A DNA stretch of 64,000 nt from Draconibacterium sp. (GCA_016705335.1 JADIYN010000025.1:1-64000); one strand, 5' to 3'. Counted from the stretch's first letter, positions 18,369 through 29,752 are shown. Program-made: numbers and translations. Notes: generated by a model from the sequence alone, not told the origin.

Positions 18369-19365
18369 ATGCCAATGTCGCAACAATCACCGCTTTTATT
18401 GTATGTAAGCGGTTTTCAGCCTGATCAAATACTATTGATGATTCACTTTCAAAAACTTCTTCGGTAACTTCCATTGCTTCAATTCCGAATTGCTTAAAAA
18501 TGTCATCACCAACTTTTGTTTCGCGGTTGTGAAAAGCTGGAAGACAGTGGAGGAATTTTACATTTTGATTTCCTGTAAGTTCCATCGTTTTTTTGTTGAC
18601 CTGATAGGGTAGAAGTAATTTTATCCGTTCTGCCCAAACTTCATTAGGTTCGCCCATCGAAACCCAAACATCGGTATAAAGAAAGTCACAATCTTTAACG
18701 GCTTCATCAACATTTTCAGTAATGGTAATTTTAGCGCCGGTTTGATTTGCAATTTGATTGCAAAGTGCTTGTAATTCGTCTGCCGGCTGGTATTGTTTTG
18801 GTGCCGCTGCCCTAAAATCCATACCCAGTTTCGCAGCTCCCACCATTAACGAATTTCCCATATTGTTATGTGCATCGCCAAGGTAGCAGAATTTAATTTG
18901 CGAAAGTGGTTTTTCAATATGTTCCTGCATTGTCAGAAAATCGGCTAAAATCTGGGTTGGATGAAACTCATTTGTTAATCCGTTCCAAACCGGAACACCT
19001 GCATATTTCCCAAGTTCTTCAACAATATTTTGCCCATATCCACGGTATTCTATTGCGTCATACATTCGACCCAAAACGCGTGCTGTATCTTTCATCGATT
19101 CTTTTTGTCCGATTTGTGAACCCGATGGTCCGAGGTAGGTAACATTTGCACCCTGATCAAAAGCAGCAACCTCAAAAGCACAGCGTGTACGTGTTGATGC
19201 TTTTTCAAATATCAGCGCAATATTTTTTCCCTTCAATTGCTGCTTTTCAGTTCCGTCCTTTTTTTCCTTTTTCAACGAAGCTGATAATTCAAGCAAATAG
19301 TTGATTTCTTCAGGTGTAAAATCAAGTAATTTCAGGAAATTTCGATTTTTTAAATTGATTGTCAT
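18367..19365 (-). CDS. Ornithine carbamoyltransferase, probably catabolic
   Basis: 332 residues. It has the carbamoyl-phosphate loop ASTRTR, FHPTQILADFLT, the ornithine-binding loop DVWVSMGE and HCLPAFH. These mark a true OTC rather than the N-succinylornithine enzyme that Bacteroides uses for arginine synthesis. It lies directly after carbamate kinase on the same strand. In that pairing the usual direction is citrulline breakdown to ornithine plus carbamoyl phosphate, then ATP. No arginine deiminase or arginine-ornithine antiporter is in the window. The symbol (arcB or argF) is left blank because direction is inferred only from the neighbour. Confidence 0.92.
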   Translation of the reverse strand: MTINLKNRNFLKLLDFTPEEINYLLELSASLKKEKKDGTEKQQLKGKNIALIFEKASTRTRCAFEVAAFDQGANVTYLGPSGSQIGQKESMKDTARVLGRMYDAIEYRGYGQNIVEELGKYAGVPVWNGLTNEFHPTQILADFLTMQEHIEKPLSQIKFCYLGDAHNNMGNSLMVGAAKLGMDFRAAAPKQYQPADELQALCNQIANQTGAKITITENVDEAVKDCDFLYTDVWVSMGEPNEVWAERIKLLLPYQVNKKTMELTGNQNVKFLHCLPAFHNRETKVGDDIFKQFGIEAMEVTEEVFESESSIVFDQAENRLHTIKAVIVATLA

Positions 19366-19374
19366 ATATTTTAG

Positions 19375-19402
19375 TTTAAAGTTTCGAGTCTAAAGTTCAA
19401 AG
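19375..19402. repeat. Second heptamer repeat tract (TTTAAAG family)
   Basis: Four 7-bp units: TTTAAAG, TTTCGAG, TCTAAAG and TTCAAAG, the same family as 3231-3272. It sits between the OTC and carbamate kinase genes. Confidence 0.6.
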
Positions 19403-19468
19403 AGTGGTCATTAGTCATTCATTTCCTAATTCTCGCATTTATTTTAGCATTCACGCATTATTCATTCT

Positions 19469-20424
19469 TTAGTTCTCATACTCCATTGTAATTTTTGAAC
19501 CGAAGGATTTGTCTTCCAGTTTTTTTGCTTCAGTTATAACACTTTTTTTACCGCCGTTTTTTATAAAATTCAAACTCGCCAGTATTTTAGGTTTCATTGT
19601 TCCTTCTGCAAAAGTACCGGCTTCCATGTATTTTACAGTATCGTTATAGTCCAGAAATTCAAGTTTTTCCTGCGTGGGTAAGCCAAAATCTTTATAAATG
19701 AAGGAGACATCGGTTAAAACATAAAATTCATCAGCGTTAATGTTAGTTGCCAAAAGGCTCGAAGCCATATCTTTATCAATAACAGCATCAACAGTTCTTA
19801 CATTTTTTTCATCATCAAAATAAACCGGAATCCCGCCTCCACCTGCAGCAATAACTATATTCCCGTTTTGAACAAGTAATTGAATGGTTTCCCTGTTAAT
19901 TATTTGCAATGGAACCGGAGATGGAACCACCCTTTGAAAACTGTTTTCGTGTTTTGTTGACGGTTTAAAACCCAGTTGTGTTCTTTTGCAAGTCTGTCGG
20001 TTTCTGTTTTATTGTAAATTTTACCAATTCGTTTTAATGGATTCTGAAATGCCGGATCGTTTTGATTTACTTCAACTAAAGTTACCATCGTAATCACATT
20101 TTTCTTTATTCCGTGTTTGTTGAGCACATTTCGCATCATTCGCTCAATCATATAACCAATTCCTCCCTGCGAGTCGGCAACACAAATATCAAGTGGCATC
20201 GCCGGAACATTATACAATTGAGAACCTGCATCGTTGCGGAGTAAAATATTTCCAACTTGCGGTCCATTACCGTGGGTAATTACAAGTTCGTACCCGTCGT
20301 TTATCAAATGAACAAGGTTTTCCAGAGTTTCAGTAGCATTTTGCTCCTGTTGTTCAATGGTTCCTGATTCATTTTCTCTCAAAATGGCATTTCCTCCAAA
20401 AGCTATTACCGCAAGTTTTTTCAT
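19469..20424 (-). CDS. arcC: Carbamate kinase, one frameshift
   Basis: Transfers phosphate from carbamoyl phosphate to ADP, giving ATP. Fragment 20424-19900 holds the N-terminal half (AFGGNAILRENESGTIEQQ, THGNGPQVGN, DSQGGIGYM). Fragment 19930-19469 holds the rest (RVVPSPVPLQI in the bridging frame, VIAAGGGGIPV, DKDMASSLLA, EGTMKPKI). The break is near 19915, in the turn before VVPSP. The joined protein is about 315 residues, normal for the family. With the following OTC it forms a two-gene energy-yielding module. Confidence 0.93.
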
Positions 20425-20782
20425 TTCAATATTATTTTAATTAAAATATATCTGTTAACCGAAAAATTTCGTTCTCTAAATTAACAGTTTCATCATTTTT
20501 TCAACTCAATTTGTACAAATCAAACAAACATAAAAATTAACTTTGATAAAATTAATGTGTTTTTATCAGTTTTTGAATGTGTATATAGTTATAAAACAGT
20601 AGGTTAAATTAGGTTTGATGAATTAATTCTTTATAATAAGGCAAATGACTTCAATTTGTAATCAGAAGTGTATATTTATTAACAATTTTTTCTTTATAGG
20701 TTTGTTGAAAGGAATAATTCCCAATCCAAACCTTAGTTTTTTTAATTAAATTTGCGCCTTGATTTTCAATAATTATCAATAA
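20425..20782. promoter_or_regulatory. Divergent intergenic region between arcC and ftsK
   Basis: 358 non-coding bases. A -7 box TAAATTTG at 20747-20754 on the plus strand, followed by GCGCC, lies 28 bases before the ftsK ATG. On the minus strand TATGTTTG (20532-20525) is a candidate -7 box for arcC, about 100 bases upstream of its ATG. I see no clear -33 partner for either, and no RNA gene. Confidence 0.45.
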
Positions 20783-23205
20783 ATGGCATCGAAAAACATA
20801 AAGCCGGCTGAAACGTCACAGAAAAAGAAAGTAGCCAAAGTTCCTTTTTTTAGAAATGAAAAATTCAGGTTTATCCTTGGGTTTATCATATTTGTTGTTG
20901 CCATATATTTGTTAATATCCTTTGTTTCATTCCTGTTTTTTGGTGCAGCCGATCAAAGTAAATTAGATTTGAGTTTGAAAGAACTGGTATTAAACCGTGA
21001 AATAAATGTGCAAAACAAAGCCGGAAAAACCGGGGCATATCTTTCTGAATTAATTATCAATAAAGGTTTTGGAATTGCTTCATTCTTAATTGTATATATT
21101 TTGGCAGTCGCCGGATTGCGGATTATCAGCCGTAATTTTGTAAGATTTCGCAAAAATTTCGTTTACAGCCTTATTACGTTAATATGGTTTTCACTTGCTT
21201 TAGGTTTGATTTTTACAAAATCAGAAGAAGGTTCATTTATTTATTGGGGAGGAAGATACGGTTATGTATTAAGTACCTGGATGAGTTCGATGATTGGTTT
21301 TGTGGGTATGATTTTCGTTTTGTTGATTACCGGAATTACATTAGTTATAATCAGGTTTGAAAACTCTTATTCAACCTTTAAAAAATTGCTGAGTCAGAAA
21401 CCGAGGATTAGAAGAGAGAAAGTAAAAGCAGAAGATGATGGAGATGACGATGAAATTTTTGAGAAAGGAAAAGAAATTGTACTTCAGGATAAAACCATTT
21501 CGAAAGTAATAGAAGAAGGCGACGTTGTTAAAGCAATTTTTGAGCCCGATGACGATGATGACGACTTGGAAGAACTCGGCATGGAAATAGAACGAGAAGT
21601 AAGGCCTGAAAGAATTGAAGCAGATGAAAAAATTGCCGATGAAGAGTTGGATATGACAGTAGCTTCGAGACAAAGCGATGATGATACCGATGAAAAGTAT
21701 GGAGAAGGAATGGAAGAATACGACCCAACTTTGGATTTATCAGGTTTCAAATTTCCTACTATCGAACTGCTTGAGGACCACAAATCGGGAAATGCAGAGG
21801 TTACAAACGAAGAGCTGATTTCGAACAAAAATAAAATTGTAGAAACGCTGAGGCATTATAAAATTGAGATTACAAAAATCAGGGCTACAATTGGGCCAAC
21901 AATAACTTTATATGAAATTGTACCTGCCCCCGGTATCCGAATAGCAAAAATCAAAAATCTTGAAGATGATATTGCTTTGAGCCTTTCTGCGCTTGGAATC
22001 AGGATAATAGCGCCAATTCCCGGACGTGGTACAATTGGTATTGAAGTGCCAAACCAAAATCCAGAGGTGGTTTCGATGCGTTCGATAATAAGTTCAAAGA
22101 AATTTCAGGAGTCAACCGCCGAACTTCCTATCGCATTGGGCAAAACCATTTCAAGCGAAACTTATATGTTCGATCTGGTGAAAATGCCGCATATTTTGGT
22201 TGCAGGTTCCACGGTACAAGGTAAATCGCTTGGGGTAAATGTTATAATTACCTCGCTTTTATAAAAAACACCCGCCGAATTGAAGTTTGTTTTCATCGAC
22301 CCAAAAAGGTGGAATTAAACCTTTATTCAATTATCGAAAAACATTACCTGGCTAAGTTGCCAAATGAGGAAGAACCGGTAATCACAAATATTCAGAAAGT
22401 AAAATATACGCTTTCGTCCATAAATATTGAAATGGACAGCCGCTATGATTTGCTGAAAAAAGCGCACACACGTAACATAAAAGAATACAACAAGAAATTC
22501 ACAAGCCGTCGCCTGAACCCGATGAAAGGGCACAAATATATGCCATACATTGTGGTTATAATCGATGAGTTTGCTGATTTAATTATGACGGCCGGAAAAG
22601 AAATTGAATTGCCAATCGCACGTATTGCCCAGTTGGCAAGGGCAGTTGGGATTCACATGATTATTGCCACTCAACGGCCTTCTGTTACTATTATTACAGG
22701 TGTTATAAAAGCAAATTTCCCTGCTCGAATCGCATTTAAAGTTGCATCAATGATCGACTCTCGGACGATTCTCGATCAACCAGGTGCAAAACCAGTTGAT
22801 CGGAAAAGGAGATATGTTGATTTCCGCAAACAGCGACATTACCCGTGTGCAATGTGCTTTTGTCGATACCCCGGAAGTTGAAAAGGTTTGTTCATTTATT
22901 GCCGAACAACGTGGTTTCCCAACTGCATTTTGCTGCCTGAATTTGAAGGCGATGAAGAAGGCGGCACAAGTCCGGGCGATGTTGATTTGCACAATACAGA
23001 TGACATGTTTGAGGATTGCGCAAGGGTAGTAGTGATGAGCCAAATCGGTTCGACTTCAATGATTCAACGGAAATTTGCAATTGGATACAATCGGGCTGGG
23101 CGAATTATGGATCAGTTGGAAAAAGCCGGGATAGTTGGCCCAAGTGAAGGCAGCAAAGCACGGCAGGTGTTGATTCAAGACGAATATACTTTGGAAAAAT
23201 ATTGA
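20783..23205 (+). CDS. ftsK: DNA translocase FtsK, broken into three frames
   Basis: Pumps DNA at the division septum and helps resolve chromosome dimers. Fragment 20783-22264 carries four N-terminal membrane helices, an acidic linker (many Asp/Glu at residues 215-320), the alpha domain and the Walker A GSTVQGKS. It breaks right after TSLL. Fragment 22309-22881 continues with DPKKVELNLYS in the bridging frame, Walker B VVIIDEFADL and ARIAQLARAVGIHMIIATQRP. Fragment 22888-23205 holds FLLPEFEGDEE in its frame and the gamma winged helix (IGYNRAGRIMDQLEKAGIVGP). Joined length is about 805 residues, normal for Bacteroidota FtsK. The -7 box is at 20747. Confidence 0.94.
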
Positions 23206-23228
23206 ACAGTTTAAATTAAAAACACATA

Positions 23229-23875
23229 ATGAGAATATTTTTTTTACAAGCGCAATTTTATTGATTGCCATTTTTTCAAGCACAACAAGATCCAAAAGCA
23301 AAAAGTATTTTGGATGAAGTGAGCGGAAAAACAAAAACTTTTAAAATAATTTTGGCTGATTTTTCCTTTTCGATGGAAAACAAGGCAATGTCGATTAACG
23401 AAAAAATGAAGGTACAATCAAATTGAAAGGGCAGAAATATGTGGTTGATCTTCCGGGTGCAGGCGTGAAAGTTTATTCCGATGGGAAAAGTAGTTGGAAT
23501 TATATGAAACAAGGTAACCAGGTTACAATTTCATCAATCGAAGATTCGGGCAGCGAATTAATGGATCCTTCATCGCTTTTCAGTATATATGAAAAAGGGT
23601 TTGTTTCGAAATTTGTGGCAGAGAAAACTGTGGGCGGAAAAGCAGTTTATCAGATTGATTTATTCCCCGACAAAAAAGAATTTGACGTCTCAAAAATCAC
23701 AATCGAAATTGATAAAGCAACAATGATGATCAAATCGGCGCAATTATTTGGCACCGATGGAAATGTATATGGAATTGTTGTTAAAAAAATGGAAACCAAC
23801 AAAGAATTTTCTGATTCTGATTTTGTTTTCGATTCAAAGAAGTTCCCAGATGTTGAGGTTATTGATTTGCGGTAA
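23229..23875 (+). CDS. LolA-like outer-membrane lipoprotein carrier, frameshifted
   Basis: ATG 23229 begins a signal-peptide-like stretch (MRIFFLQ) that breaks near 23260 and again near 23405. The main open part is 23423-23875. In order the frames give DPKAKSILDEVSGK, ADFSFSMENKAMS, GTIKLKGQKYVVDLPG, a YSDGKSSWNY strand and DSDFVFDSKKFPDVEVIDLR at the end. This is the LolA/LppLoc fold with its closing helix, found right after ftsK in many Bacteroidota. It would shuttle lipoproteins across the periplasm. Joined length is about 215 residues. Confidence 0.82.
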
Positions 23876-23899
23876 TGTAAAATAAGCCCCCTCTAACTC

Positions 23900-23917
23900 C
23901 TCCGCCAGTTGGCGGAG
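23900..23917. repeat. Short perfect inverted repeat in intergenic C-rich text
   Basis: CTCCGCCA and TGGCGGAG form an 8-bp stem on a 2-base loop, set in a CCCCCTCTAACTCCT context. Such C-rich/G-rich inverted repeats are scattered between genes in this phylum. No T-run follows on either strand. Confidence 0.5.
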
Positions 23918-23982
23918 AGGATAAGAAATTCGGAATATCAAGTATTTGGTATAAATCGCGTATGAGGCGAAACCAGCGTTCC

Positions 23983-25786
23983 TTATTCATTCGACACATT
24001 CTGCAACGTTTTTCGGTATTTTGGAAAAACCACGGCCCAGGATATAAATCAAGGTATTTTCCATTATCAATTACTGCCAGATTATATCTTCCTGACGATT
24101 CAAATTTTTCGGCAACAATTTCCATGCTGTCGTAAGGAGAAATAAAGAATTCAGGCATATACATTATGTCTTTCACTTTAACCGAGTCGTACAAATCGGG
24201 TTCAAAAATCAGGTTTTTTACTTCCGATAGTTTTACCATTCCCTTCAAAATACCGTTTTCATCAACTACCGGAAACAGGTTTCTGTCAGATCTTGAAATT
24301 GCCTTCACCAAATCTCTTAAACTTGCAGAGGGCAGTAGAATTTCAAAATCAGTTTCAATCAATTGTTTTAGTTCCATTAACAAAAGCACAGCCTTATCTT
24401 TGTGATGCGTGATCAAGTCGCCGCTTTGCGCCAGGCGTTTTGTGTAAACCGAATGAGGTTCGAAGCGCATAATTGTAAGATATGCAACAGTTGCAGTAAT
24501 CATCAGAGGCACAAACATTCCGTAACCCTTTGTCATTTCAACAGTTAAGAATATTCCCGTTAGTGGGGCGTGCATAACGGCAGCCATCATTCCGGCCATT
24601 CCTGCAATAGTAAAATTATCTTCCGGCAAACCTAATTTATATAAAGTGTTGAGCAATTTTACCAAAAAGAAACCGCCAATTGCACCCAGAAAAAGCGTTG
24701 GTGCAAAAATACCCCCAACACCGCCGGAACCGGTTGTAGCTGACATCGCAAACACTTTGAAAATGAGGATTGCAGCAAGAAAAGCTAGCAAAACATAAGG
24801 ATTGTTTTTGTATTCAAAAAACAATGAATTATTCAGCAAACTCTTTCCGGCACCGCTAAAAATTACCATAATACTTTTATATCCTTCGCCCCAAAGTGGA
24901 GGAAATATAAAAATCAGCAAACCAAGGATAAAACCACCGAACAATAATCTGACGACCCAGTTTTTAATTGATGAAAATTTTGATTCGAGGTACATTGCAG
25001 ATCGGGTAAAATAAAACCCCAAAAACCTGTAAAAATCCCGAGTAAAATATAAAACCAAATATTGTTGATTTGAAATGGCGAAACATTTGTAAACCGCATC
25101 AATACACCCTCTCCCATAAAGAAAGAAGTAAATGCAGTGGCCGGAAACCGCTGAAATAGAAGAGGCACCAAATAAGCCATTGTCAGGTCGATCATTAGCA
25201 CTTCGAGGGTAAAAACTATTCCGGCAATTGGTGCGTTGAAAATCCCTGCAATTGCGCCTGCTGCGCCACACCCAACCATTAAGGTTACATACTTGTAATT
25301 GAGTTTGAAAATCCGCGCCAAATTGGACCCGATTGAAGCCCCGGTCAAAACTATTGGTGCTTCAGCTCCCACAGAACCGCCAAGTCCGATTGTCAGCGAA
25401 CTTGCAATCATCGAACTGTATGAATTATGAGGTTTTAATTTGCTGTTTTTCTTTGAAATTGCAAACAGGATTTTTGCTACACCGTGCCCAATATTGTCTT
25501 TGATGATGAATTTAACAAAAAGCACCGTCAGGAAAATTCCGATCATTGGATAAATCAGGTACCAGTAACTAATAGAATCAACGCTTACCCATTCTGTAAT
25601 TTTTACTTCAACAAAATGGATGAGGTTTTTGAGGGTCAGCGCCGACAAGCCTGTTAATAACCCAATAAAAAGACTTAACAGATAAATAAAATTTTTCTCT
25701 GGAATGTGGGCTATCCGCCAAACAACTGCTTTGTTTATCCAGTTATTTGAGTTGCGGAGCCAAATTATTTTAAACGTGCGAAACAT
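23983..25786 (-). CDS. CLC-type chloride channel or transporter with CBS pair (copy A), frameshifted
   Basis: Fragment 25786-24914 covers the first membrane half: GSVGAEAP keeps the gating Glu, and FNAPIAGIVFTLEVLMIDLT keeps the second Glu. Fragment 25271-24035 continues through GVGGIFAPTLFLGA (GIFxP anion motif), MHAPLTGIFLTVEMT and two CBS domains (LFPVVDENGILKGMV; YNLAVIDNGKY). The last open stretch to 23859 is a wrong-frame read-through. The neighbouring frame gives RKTLQNVSNE and a stop at 23983, matching the C-terminus of copy B. Joined length is about 600 residues. CLC proteins move chloride, often against protons; CBS pairs bind adenine nucleotides. It overlaps copy B by 17 bases. Confidence 0.9.
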
Positions 25787-27544
25787 CTATTATTTGTTTA
25801 CGATAAGTTGTAAAAACCCTTGCACGGGATATAAATCCAATATATTTTCCATTTTCGATAACAGCCAAATTGTATCTGCCCGAAGTTTCGAATTTATGGG
25901 CTACAGTTTCCATATTATCATTTGGGTCGATATGGTCGGTGGGCATATACATTAATTCGCTGATTTTTACCAGGTCATATAAATCATGACTAAATATTAT
26001 ATCACGTACATCATCCATTTTCACCATTCCAACCATTATTCCATTTTTATCGACAACTGGGAAAAGATTCCGGTGGTTGTGCGAAATTGCAACCGTTAAA
26101 TCGCGCAAATTTGCATCAGGCGAAAGTACTTCAAAATCTGTTTCAATTAGTTTATTTACTTCAAGCATTTGCAAAACGTTGGCATCTTTATCGTGTGTAA
26201 GCAACTCTTTTCGGCTTGCCAACTGATAGTGATATACCGAATTTGGAGTAAAAGTCCGGACAATTATGTAGGCAAACGTTGCGGTTACCATTAACGGCAC
26301 AAAAAGTTTGTAACCACCTGAAATATCTGCAATTAAAAAAATTCCGGTAAGTGGTGCATGTAAAACCCCGGCAATCAATCCTGCCATTCCAATCAATGCA
26401 AAATTATTTGTATTGAGTTGCCTGATTCCAGATAAATTTATTATTTGAGCAAAAGCATCCCTGTGTTTACACCCATAAATAATGTTGGGGCAAAAATTCC
26501 ACCAATTCCTCCTGCACCAAAAGTGAATGAGGTAGCTACAATTTTCAGAAAATTACGGCTGCAATCAAACCTAAAGCTGCCCACATTTCTTCACGCAAAA
26601 CCAAAAATAAACTATTGTTGAAAAGATATTCTACATTACCAGCCAAACATTCGTTTATAGATTCATATCCTTCACCGTAAAGAGAAGGGAACAAAAAAAT
26701 GAGAGCGCCCAAACCAGCACCGCCAATTAATATCCTTGAAATGTGTTTTTTCATTTTATCAAACCAACTGCCTATAAACATGAACATTTTGGTAAAATAA
26801 ACCGAAACAAAACCAGCCACAATACCAAGAACAATATAATATGGAAGATCGGCCAATTCAAATGCCTGACTTACCTCGAAAGGATATAAAACATTTTGTC
26901 CAAGAAAAAAATAAGAAGTTACAACAGCTGTTGCAGATGCCAGTAAAAGCGGGACAAGTGAAAAAACAGTTAGGTCAATCATTATTACTTCAACCGCAAA
27001 AACTATGGCGGCGATTGGTGCTTTAAAATTGCCGCCATCGCTCCTGCGCACGCACAGGCCAGCATGAGTATAGTGTTTTTGTAACTTAGGCGGAAAAACT
27101 TTGCCAACCATGATCCCAAGCTGTTCCGGTTGCCACGGTGGGTCCTTCTAACCCTACGATCCACCAAAACCAACGGTTAGCGAACTGGCAAGTACCGACG
27201 AAAAAAGATTGTGATTGCTAATTATTCCCTTTCGTTTTGAAATGCTGTATAAAACATTTGGGATTCCGGGCCTTACTTCGTTTCTGATTACATATTTCAC
27301 AACCAAAACAGTTAACAAAATTCCCACCAACGGCAAAGCAAAATAAATGTAATTGTGCATTTCTGTGGAAACCATCGTTTGTACCAAATGCTGGGTTAGC
27401 CGAACCAGAATTTTTGATTACCACAGCCGCCATTCCCGACAAAACACCAACTATAATGCTTAGTGCAGTAATAAATCCGCGCTCGCTCATATTTCTAAGC
27501 CGCCAACGGTGAAAACGTGCAATAATGTGGATGTGTTTACTCAT
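25770..27544 (-). CDS. CLC-type chloride channel or transporter with CBS pair (copy B), several frameshifts
   Basis: A paralogue of the next gene downstream. The reading frame changes at least four times: 27544-27218, 27387-27154, 27111-26545, a stretch near 26540-26400 and 26396-25770. Recognisable blocks are FGGS near 27155, KAPIAAIVFAVEVIMIDLT, LHAPLTGIFLIADISGGYK, and the CBS pair (ETDFEVLSPDANLRDL, LFPVVDKNGIMVGMV, YNLAVIENGKYIGFIS). The anion-selectivity loop around 27110-27150 is scrambled by indels. Joined length is about 590 residues. The tandem arrangement suggests a duplication; the pair may form a heterodimer. Confidence 0.85.
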
Positions 27545-27695
27545 TCAGCTCGTAAAAGTAACAAAAGCAAAGTTTTACACGAATCATTGGTTCAACTAAA
27601 CCGTTTAATTTTTTGTTATGGTTATAAACGAATATTGTTATAATTGATTTGCTTTATTCCGTAAATATAATTGTATTGAATTTCAGGTAATTAAA

Positions 27696-28262
27696 ATGAA
27701 AACATTGAAAATAAAAATCACAGGAGCATCAGGATATTTGGGTAAAACCATTTCCAATTTATTAACGGAAAAAGGTCATAAAGTTTCGGGGATTGAACGA
27801 AAGCTATTATATGGTTCAACAAATGATTTGCAAGCAGAAATCAGGAATTGTGATGCAATTATTAATTTGGCGGGGTCACCAATTTTGCAGCGGTGGACTG
27901 ATAAAAACAAAGCCACAATTGTAGATAGCCGCGTAAAAACAACTCAAAATTTAGTTCAGGCTATTAATAATCTTCCATTAAATGAACAACCTAAAAAGTT
28001 TATATCAGCCTCTGCAATTGGTGTTTATGCTACAGGGTTTATGCACGACGAATCGAGCCAAAATTTTGATAATGGATTTGTTGGAAGCGTTGTAAAACAG
28101 TGGGAAGCTGCCAGCAATGGCTTATCCTTATTAAAAGCAGTTTTGGGCGAAGCATCAGTTTTACTGACTGAAGGTGCAGAAGTTTTACCCCGAAACTTAA
28201 CAGAAGCTGGTTTTGAATTTCAGTATCCTGACATAAACAGTGCTTTGAAAGAAATAGTTTGA
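27696..28262 (+). CDS. TIGR01777-like NAD(P)-dependent epimerase with an internal deletion
   Basis: SDR-fold protein. The N-terminus has ITGASGYLGKTISNLL, the family's nucleotide loop, then NLAGSPILQRW, SRVKTTQNLV, FISASAIGVYA and VKQWEAASN. The text then jumps directly to LLKAVLGEASVLLTEGAEVLP and GFEFQYPDI, which are the C-terminal motifs. The usual 110 or so residues between them, with VLxxxGG and the second Rossmann-associated part, are absent while the frame is kept. 188 residues against about 300 normally. It is either a real in-frame deletion or an assembly collapse; as written it would probably be inactive. Confidence 0.8.
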   Translation: MKTLKIKITGASGYLGKTISNLLTEKGHKVSGIERKLLYGSTNDLQAEIRNCDAIINLAGSPILQRWTDKNKATIVDSRVKTTQNLVQAINNLPLNEQPKKFISASAIGVYATGFMHDESSQNFDNGFVGSVVKQWEAASNGLSLLKAVLGEASVLLTEGAEVLPRNLTEAGFEFQYPDINSALKEIV

Positions 28263-28278
28263 TTTTTTTGTAAGTTTG
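28244..28278 (+). promoter_or_regulatory. Promoter for the GH2-like lipoprotein gene
   Basis: TTTG at 28244-28247, 23 bases, then TAAGTTTG at 28271-28278 (perfect TAnnTTTG), 25 bases before ATG 28304. The -33 part lies inside the end of the epimerase gene. Confidence 0.5.
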
Positions 28279-28303
28279 AACAAATCAAAAATTACGATCA
28301 ACT

Positions 28304-29618
28304 ATGAAAAACTATCTAAAAAACCTTTTATCTTTTTTAATTACTGCGCTTGTATTTACTGGCTGCTCTTCGGTGAAAAAAAATGACAATCCGATGCAAA
28401 CACCTTTAAAAGTGGAAATCAAAGCGGTTGATGGTAAATACAACTTTTACGTAAATGGCGAACTCTTTTTACTAAAAGGTGCAGGAGGCGGCAACAATTT
28501 AGCAGCTTTACATGAGGCAGGTGGAAATTCGTTGCGAACCTGGGGTTCAAGAAATGGGTTGCAATTACTTGATTCTGCTTATAAATACAACATAATGATT
28601 GCCATGGGTTTGGGAATGGGGCAGGAGTTGCATGGTTTTGATTACAACGATACGGCTGCTGTAGCAAAACAATATCGTCGAAATATTGCGGCAATTGAAG
28701 AATTGAAAAATCATCCGAATCTTTTGTGCTGGGTGGTGGGCAACGAGTTAAATCTAAGTCCAAAACAGGGTGAACCGGTTAACCCGAAAGTTTATGATGC
28801 TGTAAGTGATATTGTGGATTATATTCATGCCATTGATCCAAATCATCCTGTAACAACACCAATGGCCGGAGCTCAGAAAGAGCAGGTTAAAGTAGCGCTT
28901 GAACGTTGTCCAAACCTCGATTTTTTTCAGTGCAGGTTTATGGTGGCTGGGTAATATGGGCGAAATGTAAAAATGCCGGAATCACAATCCCTTTTGCCAT
29001 TACCGAATATGGACCAATCGGGCATTGGGAAAGGCCACAAACCGCATGGGGACGGGAAATTGAAGAAACAAGCGCACAAAAAGCCACAGGACTTTATGAT
29101 CGCATCCAGCGCGGTATTGTAAACGACCCAACTGGTTTATGTTTGGTGGTTATGCATTTTGTGGGGGCAAAAACAGGAGCGCACACCAACTTGGTACGGC
29201 ATGTTCCTCAAAACCGGCGAAGCTACTGCAATTGTTGACGAACTGACCCACTATTGGACGGGAGAATATCCCGAAAACCGAGCACCTCAATTAGATTCAA
29301 TGAAAATTGACAGCAAAAATGCAGTTGACAATATTTACCTAAAACCGGGCAAAGAATACACAGCAAAAGTGTTTGCATCAGAACCAAACGGCGATGAAAT
29401 GACTTTCAAATGGGAATTACTAAAGGAAGTTGTAGAACGCAGCCAAGGGGGAGCATATGAAAAAGAACCCGCCAAAATTTCATTTGAAACCATTTCCGAC
29501 CTTAACGGCGAACTCCGTTTTGTTTCACCAAAAGAAAAGGCGAATACCGTTTGTTTTCCTATGTTTTTGATGGAAAAGGAAAGGTGGGAACTGCGAATGT
29601 GCCGTTTTTTGTGGAATA
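28304..29618 (+). CDS. GH2-like TIM-barrel lipoprotein, frameshifted
   Basis: Lipoprotein signal with lipobox FTGC (Cys21). A short beta domain (YNFYVNGELFLLKGAG) is followed by a TIM barrel with WVVGNELN, where the Glu after Asn is the usual acid/base of clan GH-A, and AITEYGPIGHWE, where the Glu is the likely nucleophile. Frame breaks occur near 28935, 29150 and 29545. The third fragment (29159-29618) gives YWTGEYPENRAP and an Ig-like end, KGKVGTANVPFFVE with a stop at 29618. Joined length is about 437 residues. It is probably an outer-membrane-attached glycosidase or glucanosyltransferase; the substrate is unknown. Confidence 0.78.
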
Positions 29619-29719
29619 GTAACCAAATAATCTTTTGAAAGAAATTTTGTGTGAAAAATATAGCAAAAGTGGATTCTATTTTGAATTTGTTAAATCGAGT
29701 ACTACAATCCGAATAACCA

Positions 29720-29752
29720 TAAAAAAGAGACTGCCTAATTGGACAGTCTCTT
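29720..29752 (-). terminator. Terminator of the PEP carboxykinase gene
   Basis: Stem AAGAGACTG (29725-29733) with 29744-29752. On the minus strand it is followed by a T-run (A-run at 29721-29726). It lies 22 bases after the pckG stop. Confidence 0.8.

Noticed and set aside
21371..21828. Serine-rich and phenylalanine-rich antisense frames over the FtsK linker
   Set aside because: They mirror the acidic Asp/Glu codons of the FtsK linker and have no start context or homology signs.
23859..23982. C-terminal extension of CLC copy A with a tail of about 40 residues
   Set aside because: The tail is wrong-frame read-through into the intergenic C-rich repeat; the neighbouring frame ends like copy B.
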